This document shows positions 28,443-36,157 of a stretch of DNA of 64,000 nt, piece after piece. Under the pieces are notes generated by a model. The model saw nothing but the letters and a program-made list of their open reading frames with translations. It had not been told where the DNA came from and did not search any database. Positions within the stretch are counted from its first letter, which is position 1. Each line of letters starts with the position of its first letter. The stretch spans positions 248,001 to 312,000 of the forward strand of contig NZ_BMVO01000004.1 of assembly GCF_014650755.1 (NCBI RefSeq), read 5' to 3'. The translations under genes were made by a program, and so were the position numbers. The DNA is from Streptomyces chryseus (GTDB lineage Bacteria; Actinomycetota; Actinomycetes; Streptomycetales; Streptomycetaceae).

Positions 28443-29438
28443 TCACCAGGACGCAGCGGTGGCGGCGGTCGCGACGGCGACCGACGCCAGGCGGCCGTAG
28501 TCGAGGGTGTCCGGCGTGTCGGTCGGCCGGTGGTAGTGGGGATTGCGGAAGTTCGCCGTACTGGTGAGCATCAGGGCCGGGATCCCGGCGTTCCAGAAGG
28601 ACGCGTGGTCGCTGCGGTCCAGGTGGAGCAGCGGGGGCACCACGAGGCCGGCGAGCGCGCCGAGCAGGCCGTTCGGTCGCGGGTCGCGCAGGGTGAGCGC
28701 GGGCAGGCTCGGCTCCGCCGCCTGTGCCGCCCGCCGCCACGCCGAGGCCGCGCGCGCGGTCGCACGCCGGTGGACGACGAGGGTGAAGTCACCCCGTCGC
28801 CCGCCCGCTCGGACCTGGGCGGCCGCGTGGGGGAAGGCCGCCCGGAAGCCCGCGGGCATGCGCTGGGTTCCGGGCGCGGTCGCGAAGCAACCGACGGACT
28901 CCAGGCAGATCATGCCCGCCACCTGGCGGCCGAGCTCCCGGGCCGCGAAGCGGGAACCGATCATGCCGAGCTCCTCCATGTCGAAGAACAGGAGGGTGAC
29001 GGCGGGCGGGCGGCGCAGCCCGCCCAGCAGGCGGGCGATTTCCAGCAGCGCGGCCACGCCCGAGGCGTTGTCGTCGGCGCCGGGGCTCGCGTCGACGGTG
29101 TCCAGGTGCGCGCCGACGACCACGGTGGGCCGGTCGTCGGCCTCCGGCAGGCGGGCCACGAGGTTCGCGCCGGTCAGTCGTCTGTGCAGGCGCAGTTGGA
29201 GCGCTACGGCCCGTTCGCCCCCGCCGTCGGTGCCGCCCAGCCGCCACCGTACGTCGAACGGCTGCCGTTCGGTCCGCCAGCCCGCGGCGGCCAGTTCGCG
29301 CGCCACGTGCGCCTCGGCGCGCCGCATGGCCTCGGGGGCCCGGTTGCGGCTGCGCGGGCGGTCGGCCAGGAACTCCACGTCGCGCCGCAGGCGCAGCGGG
29401 TCGACCCGCCGGTTCAGTTCGTCCACGAGCGTCGGCAC
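28443..29438 (-). CDS. M28-family zinc aminopeptidase
   Basis: A 331-residue di-zinc metallopeptidase of family M28. Zinc ligands and catalytic residues are visible in the usual order: VVVGAHLDTV (His, and the Asp two residues on), PGADDNASG (bridging Asp), FFDMEELGMIGS (catalytic Glu and ligand Glu), LDRSDHASFW, and NPHYHRPTDTPDTLDY (last His). No signal peptide is seen, so it is probably cytoplasmic. GTG at 29438 is preceded by GAGGAAGGTGG; the in-frame upstream part is low-complexity. Its substrate is unknown. Confidence 0.85.
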   Translation of the reverse strand: MPTLVDELNRRVDPLRLRRDVEFLADRPRSRNRAPEAMRRAEAHVARELAAAGWRTERQPFDVRWRLGGTDGGGERAVALQLRLHRRLTGANLVARLPEADDRPTVVVGAHLDTVDASPGADDNASGVAALLEIARLLGGLRRPPAVTLLFFDMEELGMIGSRFAARELGRQVAGMICLESVGCFATAPGTQRMPAGFRAAFPHAAAQVRAGGRRGDFTLVVHRRATARAASAWRRAAQAAEPSLPALTLRDPRPNGLLGALAGLVVPPLLHLDRSDHASFWNAGIPALMLTSTANFRNPHYHRPTDTPDTLDYGRLASVAVATAATAASW

Positions 29439-29791
29439 CCCGGTTCCACCACCTTCCTCTCGCCGTGCGAAGCGGCTGCCTGCCCTCTCGATGATGGTGC
29501 ATTCCGTCCGCCCGCGCGTCCCGGAGCCGAGCGGGCACGGCCCGGCGCCGGGCGGGCGGGCCGTGGACTTCGCGACCCGTTCCTCTTCGGCCGGTGCCCG
29601 GGTACGTGGCCCCCTGGGTCCCGTACCTCGCAGCGCCGCGTAGCAGCCGGTCGGCGCGCCAACCGGGGAGAGCACCCGGCAGGCAATTCAGGCCAGGCAG
29701 GCCGAGTTCGGGTCGCCACAGGTGTAGACCACTGCTACCTTGGTCGCGCTTCCCGCACGCTTCGTAGCAGCCTGTGACGTGAGAGGTCCTC
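29439..29791. other. Divergent intergenic region between M28 peptidase and GntR regulator
   Basis: About 350 nt with no convincing gene. It contains a dyad of CTGCTAC (29732-29738) and GTAGCAG (29764-29770), 25 nt apart, just upstream of the GntR start, and a further GTAGCAG near 29640. These are candidates for an autoregulatory operator of the GntR protein. Confidence 0.4.
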
Positions 29792-30598
29792 ATGCCCCGT
29801 TCATCGCGCCCCGAGCTTCCCGCCACCCCCGTGTACCTGCGCATCGCGGCAGCGCTCGCCCGGGACATCGAGCAGGGCACGATCCCCGTCAACTCCAGAC
29901 TGCCCGCCGAACGCGCGCTGGCCGCGCGGTTCGACGTCAACCGCCAGACCGTACGGGCGGCCCTCCAGCACCTGCGCGACCAACGGCTGGTGCTGACGGA
30001 CCGCCGGGGCACCTACGCCGTCGACCGGGCCTCCCACGACACTCCGCCCGTTCCCGCGCCGCGGTCGGCGGCACGGGACCTGCCGCCCTTTCCGGCTCCG
30101 TCGGCCGGAGGGCCCACCTCCGGCCGGCTGTTCAGCGCGTCGGTGTCACCGTCACTGGCGCAGCAACTCGGCCTGGCCGCAGGGCGGACGACGCTGATCC
30201 ACCACCATCGCGTCCTCAACGCGGCGGGCAAGGCCGTCGAGGACGCCGTCACCTACTTCTCGCCCACGGCGGTGGCCGAGGTCCCCGAACTGGCCCGCTA
30301 TCTGACGCGTGTCCCGGTCAGCGATCCCGATCTGAGCCTGCTCTACCTGTGGTTGGAGCGGGCCGGGCTCCGTACGGTCGTGCGGGAGGCCATCACCCTC
30401 ACGCGGCACGACAGGCGAGGTCCCGCCGCCCCCGGCCTGACCATGCGGCGGCGCGTCCACGACCAGCACGCCCGCCTGCTCGCCCTGACGGACCTCGGGT
30501 TCACGCAGCCCTGGCAGGAGATCACGCTGGAGTACACGAACCCATCCGCCAGCACCCACATGCTTCGCCCCCTGCCGCCCCTATCAGTCGGCACGTAG
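29792..30598 (+). CDS. GntR/HutC-family transcriptional regulator with UTRA domain
   Basis: A 268-residue regulator. The winged helix-turn-helix is at about 14-76 (VYLRIAAALARDIEQGTIPVNSRLPAERALAARFDVNRQTVRAALQ), and residues 105-255 match a UTRA effector domain with SVSPSLAQQLGLAAGRTTLIHHHRV and the closing QPWQEITLEYTN. UTRA domains bind small sugars, amino acids or phosphonates. It has no co-directional neighbour in an operon; the divergent M28 peptidase or its own promoter are possible targets. Confidence 0.85.
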   Translation: MPRSSRPELPATPVYLRIAAALARDIEQGTIPVNSRLPAERALAARFDVNRQTVRAALQHLRDQRLVLTDRRGTYAVDRASHDTPPVPAPRSAARDLPPFPAPSAGGPTSGRLFSASVSPSLAQQLGLAAGRTTLIHHHRVLNAAGKAVEDAVTYFSPTAVAEVPELARYLTRVPVSDPDLSLLYLWLERAGLRTVVREAITLTRHDRRGPAAPGLTMRRRVHDQHARLLALTDLGFTQPWQEITLEYTNPSASTHMLRPLPPLSVGT

Positions 30599-30953
30599 GC
30601 GGCGTAAGGACGCGTGGACGCCCCGGCCCGCTCGGCGTCGATTTCCGCGCGTTCTCACCGCCCTCGCGCACCCGCCGGTGATGCGGCGGCGCCGGGCCCC
30701 TCTCCTGCGGCGACGCCCGCGGGGCCGCGCCGGACCGCCGCACGTCTCCGCGACCCGTACGCCGCCCGCCGGGACACCCCACCCACCACCACGTGTCGGC
30801 CGAGCTGGGCTTCACGTCCCGTACGCGCCTCGACGACGCGGCGTCCGGCGGCACGGCGAGAGCTTGCGCAAGATGGCGGAATCTCTTTCAAGCGGTCGGC
30901 CGCCGTCTCTACTCTCACTTCGTACCGTTCGAGAAGTGAAGGGTTGATCACCA
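30599..30953. promoter_or_regulatory. Upstream region of the amylase inhibitor with palindromes
   Basis: No convincing gene in about 350 nt. Two dyads lie near the inhibitor start at 30954: a perfect 10-bp palindrome CTTGCGCAAG at 30863-30872 and an inverted repeat TCACTTC (30913-30919) / GAAGTGA (30931-30937) with an 11-nt loop. CTTGC half-sites occur in LacI-type (Reg1/MalR) operators of Streptomyces amylase genes, so starch-linked control is a reasonable guess. Confidence 0.45.
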
Positions 30954-31277
30954 ATGCAGCGCACCTCGCGTTCAACCGCACGTATTGTTTCAGCAGGTTT
31001 GACCGCCGTGGCCGCATGCCTCACCCAGGTGAGCGGGGCCGAAGCGGCCAACCGTAGCGAAACCGCGCCCACTTGTGTTCACTATTCGACGAGTTGGCGC
31101 TACACGTTCGTCACCAACACCTGCGACACCACGCAGCACGTGACGGTCGAGTACAACGACGGCAGCACCGTCCCCTGCCGGACAGCCGGGCCCGGCGACA
31201 CGGTGACCTTCCCCGGATACGGCACCGGGGACAACGGCGTCCGGGCCGTGCTCCTGTGCGCCGCCGCGCCCCTGTAG
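30954..31277 (+). CDS. Secreted proteinaceous alpha-amylase inhibitor (tendamistat family)
   Basis: A 107-residue precursor with a signal peptide of about 30-32 residues (RIVSAGLTAVAACLTQVSGAEA). The mature part has the tendamistat layout: Cys41, Cys57, Cys75 and Cys102, spaced 16, 18 and 27, against 16, 18 and 28 in tendamistat, and the inhibitory WRY triplet at 48-50 (TSWRYTF). This small beta-barrel blocks the active-site cleft of mammalian-type GH13 alpha-amylases. GAAGGG lies 9 nt before the ATG. No amylase gene is nearby. The family is known only from actinomycetes. Confidence 0.88.
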   Translation: MQRTSRSTARIVSAGLTAVAACLTQVSGAEAANRSETAPTCVHYSTSWRYTFVTNTCDTTQHVTVEYNDGSTVPCRTAGPGDTVTFPGYGTGDNGVRAVLLCAAAPL

Positions 31278-31389
31278 GACATGACCGCGCGAGGCGGCGG
31301 CAAATGGTGCGCCCGGGACCTGTCCCCCGCAGGCAGGCCCGGGCGACGGGCGGGACCGTCAGGTGCCCCCCGTTCTGGGGCGGCGCCGG

Positions 31390-31670
31390 TCACAGGGACA
31401 GTCCGTGGCCGTACGGGAAGACCGGGTCCCGCGTGTCGTTCGGCAGCCGGACTGGCGGGACCGGCGCGGCTCGGTGGCCAGGTCGGCCCGCGGGTGGAGG
31501 GCCACACGGAAGCCGACGGCGAGGTACTCGCGACGTACGGTCGCGCCGAACTCCTCGACGAGGGCGGCGCCCCCGATGGCGGCCAGGCCCGGCGGTTCGG
31601 GCGGGCGGAGAACGCGCCGGCGTTGAAGGAGGCGCCGGGGTCGTCGGTGAGGGCTCCGGACTGCCGGACG
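31390..31670 (-). pseudogene. Scar of a GH3 beta-glucosidase
   Basis: On the minus strand, pieces of a GH3 N-terminal domain are legible: GALTDDPGASFNAGAFSAR, then after a frameshift near 31605 GLAAIGGAALVEEFGATVRREY and VGFRVALHPRADLATEPR. This runs almost at once into LPNDTRDPVFPYGHGLSL and a stop at 31390, which is the C-terminal end of the second GH3 domain. Several hundred codons between ATEPR and LPNDT are gone, and no start remains. Clear deletion remnant; no function. Confidence 0.72.
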
Positions 31671-32190
31671 CACCGGGCGCCTGACCGCCGTGACGCGCCG
31701 GCCACGCCCTGACCTCGTCGTCGCTCTCGGGGCTCCTTGAGCAACACCGCTCGGCGCCCCTTCGCCGTACACGGCTTCCCTCGGCACGGCCGCCGGTGCA
31801 GGCGTTCCCCGGCAGCGGCGAACCCCGGGGCCACCTGACGCACCCCGACGCGGCGAACCGTGCCCCGTGGCGTACGCGGCGTGACGTACGCGTCAACTCG
31901 GGCTCCAGAGATGCCATTTGGCGTGCCCCTGGCCACCCCCCGCCGGCCCCCCAGCCGAGCAAGGCGCCGATGGGCGCCCGGAACTATTTAACGCCCAACA
32001 TCTTGACGCCCCGTCAGGCCGGCCACATATTACGAGCCAGTACAACCGACCAGTAACACTGCGCGCAGTGCCCTCGCCCATCCCGGCGGCAGGCGGACGG
32101 GACCGCCTGCCGCCGGTCCGGTGCGCCAACCGGCCCTCCCCGGCGGCCGGAAGGTGCCCGATCCCCGCACCCCACACGAGAGGCACCGTC
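31671..32190 (+). promoter_or_regulatory. Upstream region of the SGNH lipase with candidate promoter
   Basis: About 520 nt without a convincing gene; the stretch 31980-32060 is relatively AT-rich. A candidate promoter is TTGACG (32003-32008) and CATATT (32026-32031) with 17-nt spacing. A palindrome TGACG-CCC-CGTCA (32004-32016) overlaps the -35 box and could be an operator. Confidence 0.4.
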
Positions 32191-33072
32191 ATGCGATCAG
32201 TTCCAACGAGCCGTCGCGCGCGTACCGCCGCCGCCGTCACCGCCGTCACCGCCGCCCTGGCCACGGCAGCCGGACTCGGGGCCGGCCCCGCCGCCGCCGC
32301 CGACGCCACGGCCGGCCGCTACGTCGCGCTCGGTGATTCGTACGCCTCGGGAGCCGGCGTGCCGGCCCAGGTCGACTCCGCCTGCATGCGGTCCGACGTC
32401 AACTACCCCGCTCTGGTGAACGCCGCGCTCAGCCCCGCCGCCCACAAGGACGTCACCTGCGGAGGGGCCACCACGGTGCACATGACGTCGGCCCAGAACA
32501 CGTCCGCGCCACCGCAGTTCGACGCGCTCAGCGCCGACACCGACCTGGTCACGCTCACCATCGGCGGGAACGACGTCGGCTTCGCCAACATCATCCTGCG
32601 CTGCGTGACCCTCGGAGCGTTCAACCTCGGCGGCTCGCCCTGCAAGAGCAGTTACACCTGGACGGGCACCGACCAGCTCGCCGCCACCGTCGACGCCACC
32701 GCCCCCAAGATCGCCGCCGCGATCGACGGCATCCGCCAGCGCGCTCCCAAGGCCAGGATCCTCGTCACCGGTTATCCGGCGATCCTTCCCGACAACGGCA
32801 CCAACTGCCCCTGGGTCGTCACCATCGCCAAGGGCGACGCCCCGTGGCTGCGAGACACCCACAAGCGTCTCAACACCATGATCGCCACCCAGGCCGCCGC
32901 GCGCGGAGCCGTCTACGTCGACACGTACACCAAGTCCGTCGGCCGCGACATCTGCAAGCCGGCCGGGACGCGCTGGATGGAACCGCTCGTCACCAACGCG
33001 GCGGCGCCGTTCCACCCCAACGCGGCCGGTGAGCGGGCCATGGCCGACGCAGTCCTCGCGGCCGCCCGCTGA
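32191..33072 (+). CDS. Secreted SGNH-type lipase/esterase
   Basis: A 293-residue exported hydrolase. The signal peptide is about 37 residues (RRARTAAAVTAVTAALATAAG ... AAAA). SGNH blocks are visible: GDSYASG with nucleophile S50, a Gly in block II, IGGNDVGF in block III, and FHPNAAGERAM with the catalytic His in block V. Six Cys in the mature part suggest disulfides as in Streptomyces GDSL lipases. ATG at 32191 is preceded by GAGAGG. It is convergent with the MarR gene. Confidence 0.88.
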   Translation: MRSVPTSRRARTAAAVTAVTAALATAAGLGAGPAAAADATAGRYVALGDSYASGAGVPAQVDSACMRSDVNYPALVNAALSPAAHKDVTCGGATTVHMTSAQNTSAPPQFDALSADTDLVTLTIGGNDVGFANIILRCVTLGAFNLGGSPCKSSYTWTGTDQLAATVDATAPKIAAAIDGIRQRAPKARILVTGYPAILPDNGTNCPWVVTIAKGDAPWLRDTHKRLNTMIATQAAARGAVYVDTYTKSVGRDICKPAGTRWMEPLVTNAAAPFHPNAAGERAMADAVLAAAR

Positions 33073-33106
33073 CCGGAACGCACCGCACGGCACAGGGCCG
33101 CGCCGG

Positions 33107-33550
33107 TCAGGGAGCCTCCACCAACGGGGGCTCCCCCAGCGGGAGGGTCAGTGCCTCGCGCAGGGCGTCGACGGCCGCGGCGCCGATCCGTTCGGCCAGG
33201 ACGCCCTCGATGACGACGAGGGTGTCCTGGGCCCGCCGGTGGACGCGGGCGCCCTCGGCGGTGGGGCGGATCAGGCGGCTGCGGGCAGAGGCCGGATCGG
33301 GCGCCTGCTCCAGCAGCCCCATGCCGATGAGGCCGTGCACGGCCTGGTGAGCGGTCTGCCGGGTGACGCCCGTCCGGCGGGCGAGCTCGGAGACCGTGGT
33401 GCCCTCCTCGTCGAGGGCGGCGAACACAGCCGCCTGCCCCACGGTGACCGGCTGTTCGCCCGCGGCCCGCATGCTGGCCAGCAACGCGTCGTCGAACCAC
33501 CGCTTGGCGTCGCCGAGCAGTCGGGGCAGGTTGCGCGCGGGGCTCGTCAT
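33107..33550 (-). CDS. MarR-family regulator of the flavonol locus
   Basis: A 147-residue winged-helix repressor. The DNA-binding part is at about 35-95 (VGQAAVFAALDEEGTTVSELARRTGVTRQTAHQAVHGLIGMGLL), flanked by dimerisation helices. It is divergent from quercetin dioxygenase, with a near-perfect 23-bp palindrome between the two genes, so it probably represses both and is released by a flavonol or phenolic ligand. The start at 33550 follows GAGGAG closely; an ATG at 33580 has no ribosome-binding site. Ligand is inferred from context. Confidence 0.85.
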   Translation of the reverse strand: MTSPARNLPRLLGDAKRWFDDALLASMRAAGEQPVTVGQAAVFAALDEEGTTVSELARRTGVTRQTAHQAVHGLIGMGLLEQAPDPASARSRLIRPTAEGARVHRRAQDTLVVIEGVLAERIGAAAVDALREALTLPLGEPPLVEAP

Positions 33551-33609
33551 GGCTCCTCGGAGGTACGGGGCTTCGAGCATAGCGACAGCACGGGGGCTGC
33601 CCCCGCCGC

Positions 33610-33632
33610 CAATGTCAGGTACCCTGACATTG
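33610..33632. promoter_or_regulatory. 23-bp palindromic operator between marR and queD
   Basis: Arms CAATGTCAGG (33610-33619) and CCTGACATTG (33623-33632) are exact complements separated by TAC. It lies 27 nt before the queD ATG and 59 nt before the marR ATG, where a dimeric repressor would block both promoters. Size and symmetry fit a MarR operator. Confidence 0.8.
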
Positions 33633-33659
33633 ATCGCTTCGTCGTGCCGGAGGTTTGCC

Positions 33660-34220
33660 ATGACCATGGAGTTCGCCCGTCCGCACCGCCCGGGGTCGCA
33701 CATCCCCGCCGAGCCGGGAAGGCCCTACTTCATCGAGAAGGGCCTGGGCGACCGCGCCCACCTGTTCACCGACCTGGTCACCGTCTACGCGGGCGGTGAG
33801 CAGACCGAGAACGCCTTCAACTTCTTCACCGTCGAGGGCCCCAGGGGCGACGTCATCCCGGCCCACCTCCACCGCGACACCTACGAGGTCTTCTACATCA
33901 CCGACGGCGCGGTGCGGCTGTTCGTCGAGGACCTGGAGGGCGAGCAGCACGAGAAGCTGCTGACCGCCGGCGACTTCGGTTTCGTACCGAAGAACTGCCC
34001 GCACGCCTACCGCGTCGAGCGCCACCACAGCCGGGTCGTCGGCGTCGCGGCCGGGCCCGGCGGCACCTTCGAGCGGTTCTTCGAGAACCTCGGCACCCCG
34101 ACCGGAGAACTGGGCCTGCCCCGGGAGCCGTACGTACCGGAGCCGCACGCGTTCGCCACCGTGCCCCAGCGGTACGACGTGCGCTTCCTGCCCGACCACC
34201 AGTGGCGCACCGGGAGCTGA
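33660..34220 (+). CDS. queD: Quercetin 2,3-dioxygenase (monocupin)
   Basis: A 186-residue single-cupin dioxygenase that opens the flavonol C ring, giving a depside and CO. The metal ligands are H69, H71 and E76 in AHLHRDTYEVF and H115 in CPHAYRV, the same numbering I recall for the Ni/Co enzyme of Streptomyces sp. FLA. Most fungal quercetinases are bicupins, so the short length is diagnostic of the Streptomyces type. GGAGG lies 7 nt before ATG 33660. It heads an operon with two XapX genes and a hydrolase and is opposed by MarR. Confidence 0.87.
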   Translation: MTMEFARPHRPGSHIPAEPGRPYFIEKGLGDRAHLFTDLVTVYAGGEQTENAFNFFTVEGPRGDVIPAHLHRDTYEVFYITDGAVRLFVEDLEGEQHEKLLTAGDFGFVPKNCPHAYRVERHHSRVVGVAAGPGGTFERFFENLGTPTGELGLPREPYVPEPHAFATVPQRYDVRFLPDHQWRTGS

Positions 34221-34222
34221 CC

Positions 34223-34369
34223 GTGGCGTACGCGCGCATGCTGCTGACCGGGACACTGGTCGGCGTGCTCTACGCGGCGCTGCGGGTGAGGGCCCCCGCT
34301 CCCCCGCCCGTCGCGCTGTTCGGCCTGCTCGGGATGATCGTCGGACAGACCGCCCTGAGCGCGCTGTGA
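34223..34369 (+). CDS. XapX domain membrane protein 1
   Basis: A 48-residue protein with two membrane helices of the XapX (DUF1427) family: MLLTGTLVGVLYAALRVRAPAPPPVALFGLLGMIVGQ. The central R-x-P-A-P-P between the helices is the family signature. GTG at 34223 lies 2 nt after the queD stop with GGAG upstream, so translation is probably coupled; ATG 34238 is an alternative. XapX genes often accompany small-molecule catabolic enzymes, but their role is unknown. Confidence 0.75.
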   Translation: MAYARMLLTGTLVGVLYAALRVRAPAPPPVALFGLLGMIVGQTALSAL

Positions 34370-34638
34370 AGGCCGTACGCCGCACCCGCCCGCCCCGGTG
34401 CGCGCGCCCTGCCGCGGTGTCGTTCGCCGCAGGGGTGGCGATGGGCGGCGTGTGCTGGGCCGTGGGGCTCACCGCGCCCGCACCGACCCTGCTCGGCCTG
34501 GCCGGACTGCTGGGCGTCGGCCTCGGCGAGCGCGCGGCCACGGCGCTCGGCGCCCGGCTCTCCCGCCGCCGCGCGCGTCCCCGCCACCCGCTGCCCGCAC
34601 GCCCGCTGCCCGACCGCCCCCGGAAACCGGCTCCCTAG
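34366..34638 (+). CDS. XapX domain membrane protein 2
   Basis: A 90-residue protein whose start GTG overlaps the previous stop (GTGA). Residues about 18-58 repeat the XapX layout (SFAAGVAMGGVCWAVGLTAPAPTLLGLAGLLGVGLGE): two hydrophobic helices joined by a T-A-P-A-P turn. The tail is Arg/Pro-rich and basic (SRRRARPRHPLPARPLPDRP). Tandem XapX genes suggest a heteromeric membrane assembly. Function unknown. Confidence 0.7.
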   Translation: MKAVRRTRPPRCARPAAVSFAAGVAMGGVCWAVGLTAPAPTLLGLAGLLGVGLGERAATALGARLSRRRARPRHPLPARPLPDRPRKPAP

Positions 34639-34654
34639 AAGGAAAGAGGCACCC

Positions 34655-35566
34655 ATGCCGTTGACGCCCGAACTCGCCGCGTTCCTCGCCCCGCCCCCTC
34701 CCGCCCGGCTGCCGCTTCCGCCCGCCGCGCACCCCGTCGCCGGTGTGCGGCTGCTGCGCGGTGTCCCGTACGCCGTCCGCACGGGCGTCCGGCCCCTCGA
34801 ACTCGACCTGTGGCTGCCCGACGGGTCGCCGGGTCCGCTGCCGGTCGTCGTCTACCTCCACGGCGGTGGCTGGCGCGCCGGCACACGTACGGAGATGGGG
34901 CCGCGCTTCCGCGGCCGGCGCCCCGACCCCTTCGCCCGTCTCGCGCGGGCCGGTTTCGCCGTCGCCAGCGTCGACTACCGGCTCAGCGGCGAGGCCCGCT
35001 ATCCGGCGCAGCTCGACGACGCGACAGCGGCTGTGGCCTGGCTCGACGCCCGGGCCGGTGAACTCGGCCTGGACACGCGCCGCACCGTGGCCTGGGGCGA
35101 GTCCGCCGGCGGTCACCTCGCCGCCCTGCTCGCCCTCACCGCCCCGGTGAGCGGCTGCGTCGTCTGGTACGGGCCCACCGACCTGACCACCCTGCCGGAC
35201 CAGTCCGGCCCCGGCGCGTACGACGCCGCCGACCCCACCACCCGGGAGGCCCAGCTGATCGGGGCGGCGATCGCCGACGCACCCGCCCTGGCCCGCGCCG
35301 CCAGCCCGGTCACGCACGTCACCGCCGACGCGCCGCCGTTCCTCGTCCTGCACGGCACCGACGACACACTCATTCCGCTCGCCCAGGGCGAACAACTGGC
35401 GGCGACGCTGCGCGCGGCGGGCGCCGCCGTCGACTTCCGGGCCGTCCGGGGCGCCGATCACGGCTGGGCGGGGCTGCCCGACGAGGAGGTCGAACGCTGC
35501 TTCGCCGCCTCGGTCGACTTCGCCCGCGCCCGCACCGCGGCCCAGCCGCCACCCGCGCGCCCGTGA
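34655..35566 (+). CDS. Alpha/beta hydrolase, hormone-sensitive-lipase (BD-FAE) type
   Basis: A 303-residue cytoplasmic esterase. The oxyanion motif HGGGW lies near residue 70, the nucleophile is S150 in GESAGG, the acid is in HGTDDTLIP and the base in GADHGW. AAGGAAAGAGG precedes the ATG. As the fourth gene of the queD operon it could hydrolyse the depside ester released by quercetin dioxygenase to protocatechuate and a trihydroxybenzoate; this is inferred from the gene order, since similar hydrolases act on many esters. Confidence 0.83.
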   Translation: MPLTPELAAFLAPPPPARLPLPPAAHPVAGVRLLRGVPYAVRTGVRPLELDLWLPDGSPGPLPVVVYLHGGGWRAGTRTEMGPRFRGRRPDPFARLARAGFAVASVDYRLSGEARYPAQLDDATAAVAWLDARAGELGLDTRRTVAWGESAGGHLAALLALTAPVSGCVVWYGPTDLTTLPDQSGPGAYDAADPTTREAQLIGAAIADAPALARAASPVTHVTADAPPFLVLHGTDDTLIPLAQGEQLAATLRAAGAAVDFRAVRGADHGWAGLPDEEVERCFAASVDFARARTAAQPPPARP

Positions 35567-35626
35567 CCCGCGCGCCCGCACGCGTCGGCGGGCCGGAGCC
35601 TCGCACCGGCCCGGGGACGGCAGCGG

Positions 35627-35733
35627 TCAGCGGTGCCGGAACCAGCTCGCGGCGGGGAGCAGTCTGTTGTCGTAGTCGAACAGGGCCTGGTTCTCCCAGC
35701 CGTTGCCCGAGGAGGGGTCGGCCGGGTCCCAGC
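35627..35733 (-). pseudogene. C-terminal tail of a GH53 endo-galactanase
   Basis: Only about 35 codons remain on the minus strand: GWDPADPSSGNGWENQALFD, then YDNRLLPAASWFRHR and TGA at 35629-35627. This is the characteristic end of arabinogalactan endo-beta-1,4-galactanases (GH53). Immediately beyond GW the sequence becomes a sugar permease on the opposite strand, so the rest was removed by a deletion or inversion with its breakpoint near 35733. Confidence 0.7.
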
Positions 35734-36125
35734 CGTACGGCGTCTACCTCGGCCGGATCTACGCCGAGGCCGCCATTCCCACCGAACTCGTCGAGGCGGG
35801 CCGGGTGGACGGCGCGGGCGAGTGGCGCATCTTCCTGCGGATCGCCGTCCCGATGATGTCCCCGGGCCTGGTGACGATCTTCCTCTTCCAGTTCGTGGCG
35901 ATCTGGAACAACTTCCTGCTGCCGTACATCATGCTCGGCGACGACGAGAAGTTCCCGATGACGGTGGGCCTGTTCACCCTGCTCGCGCAAGGGTCCAACA
36001 CGCCCGCCCTCTATACGCTGGTGATCACCGGAGCGCTGCTGGCGATCGTCCCGCTCGTCGCCCTGTTCCTCGTCATCCAGCGGTTCTGGAGTCTCGACCT
36101 GCTCTCCGGAGCCGTAAAGTCCTGA
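35733..36125 (+). pseudogene. C-terminal half of a MalG-type sugar ABC permease
   Basis: From 35733 the plus strand reads PYGVYLGRIYAEAAIPTELV, EAGRVDGAGEWRIFLRIAVP (the EAA loop that docks the ATPase), then three membrane helices and the stop. The N-terminal ~150 residues with the first three helices are missing, so it cannot form a working channel. It is fused at 35733 to the opposed GH53 tail and followed 32 nt later by a LacI regulator. Together these are the scar of a galactan utilisation locus. Confidence 0.78.
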
Positions 36126-36157
36126 GCGCCCCAGGACGGGGAAGAGGGGAACAGAAC

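Noticed and set aside
30614..30950. Possible coding remnant before the amylase inhibitor (HHHVSAELGFTSRTRLDD in one frame)
   Set aside because: The match to any family was too short and vague to support a call.
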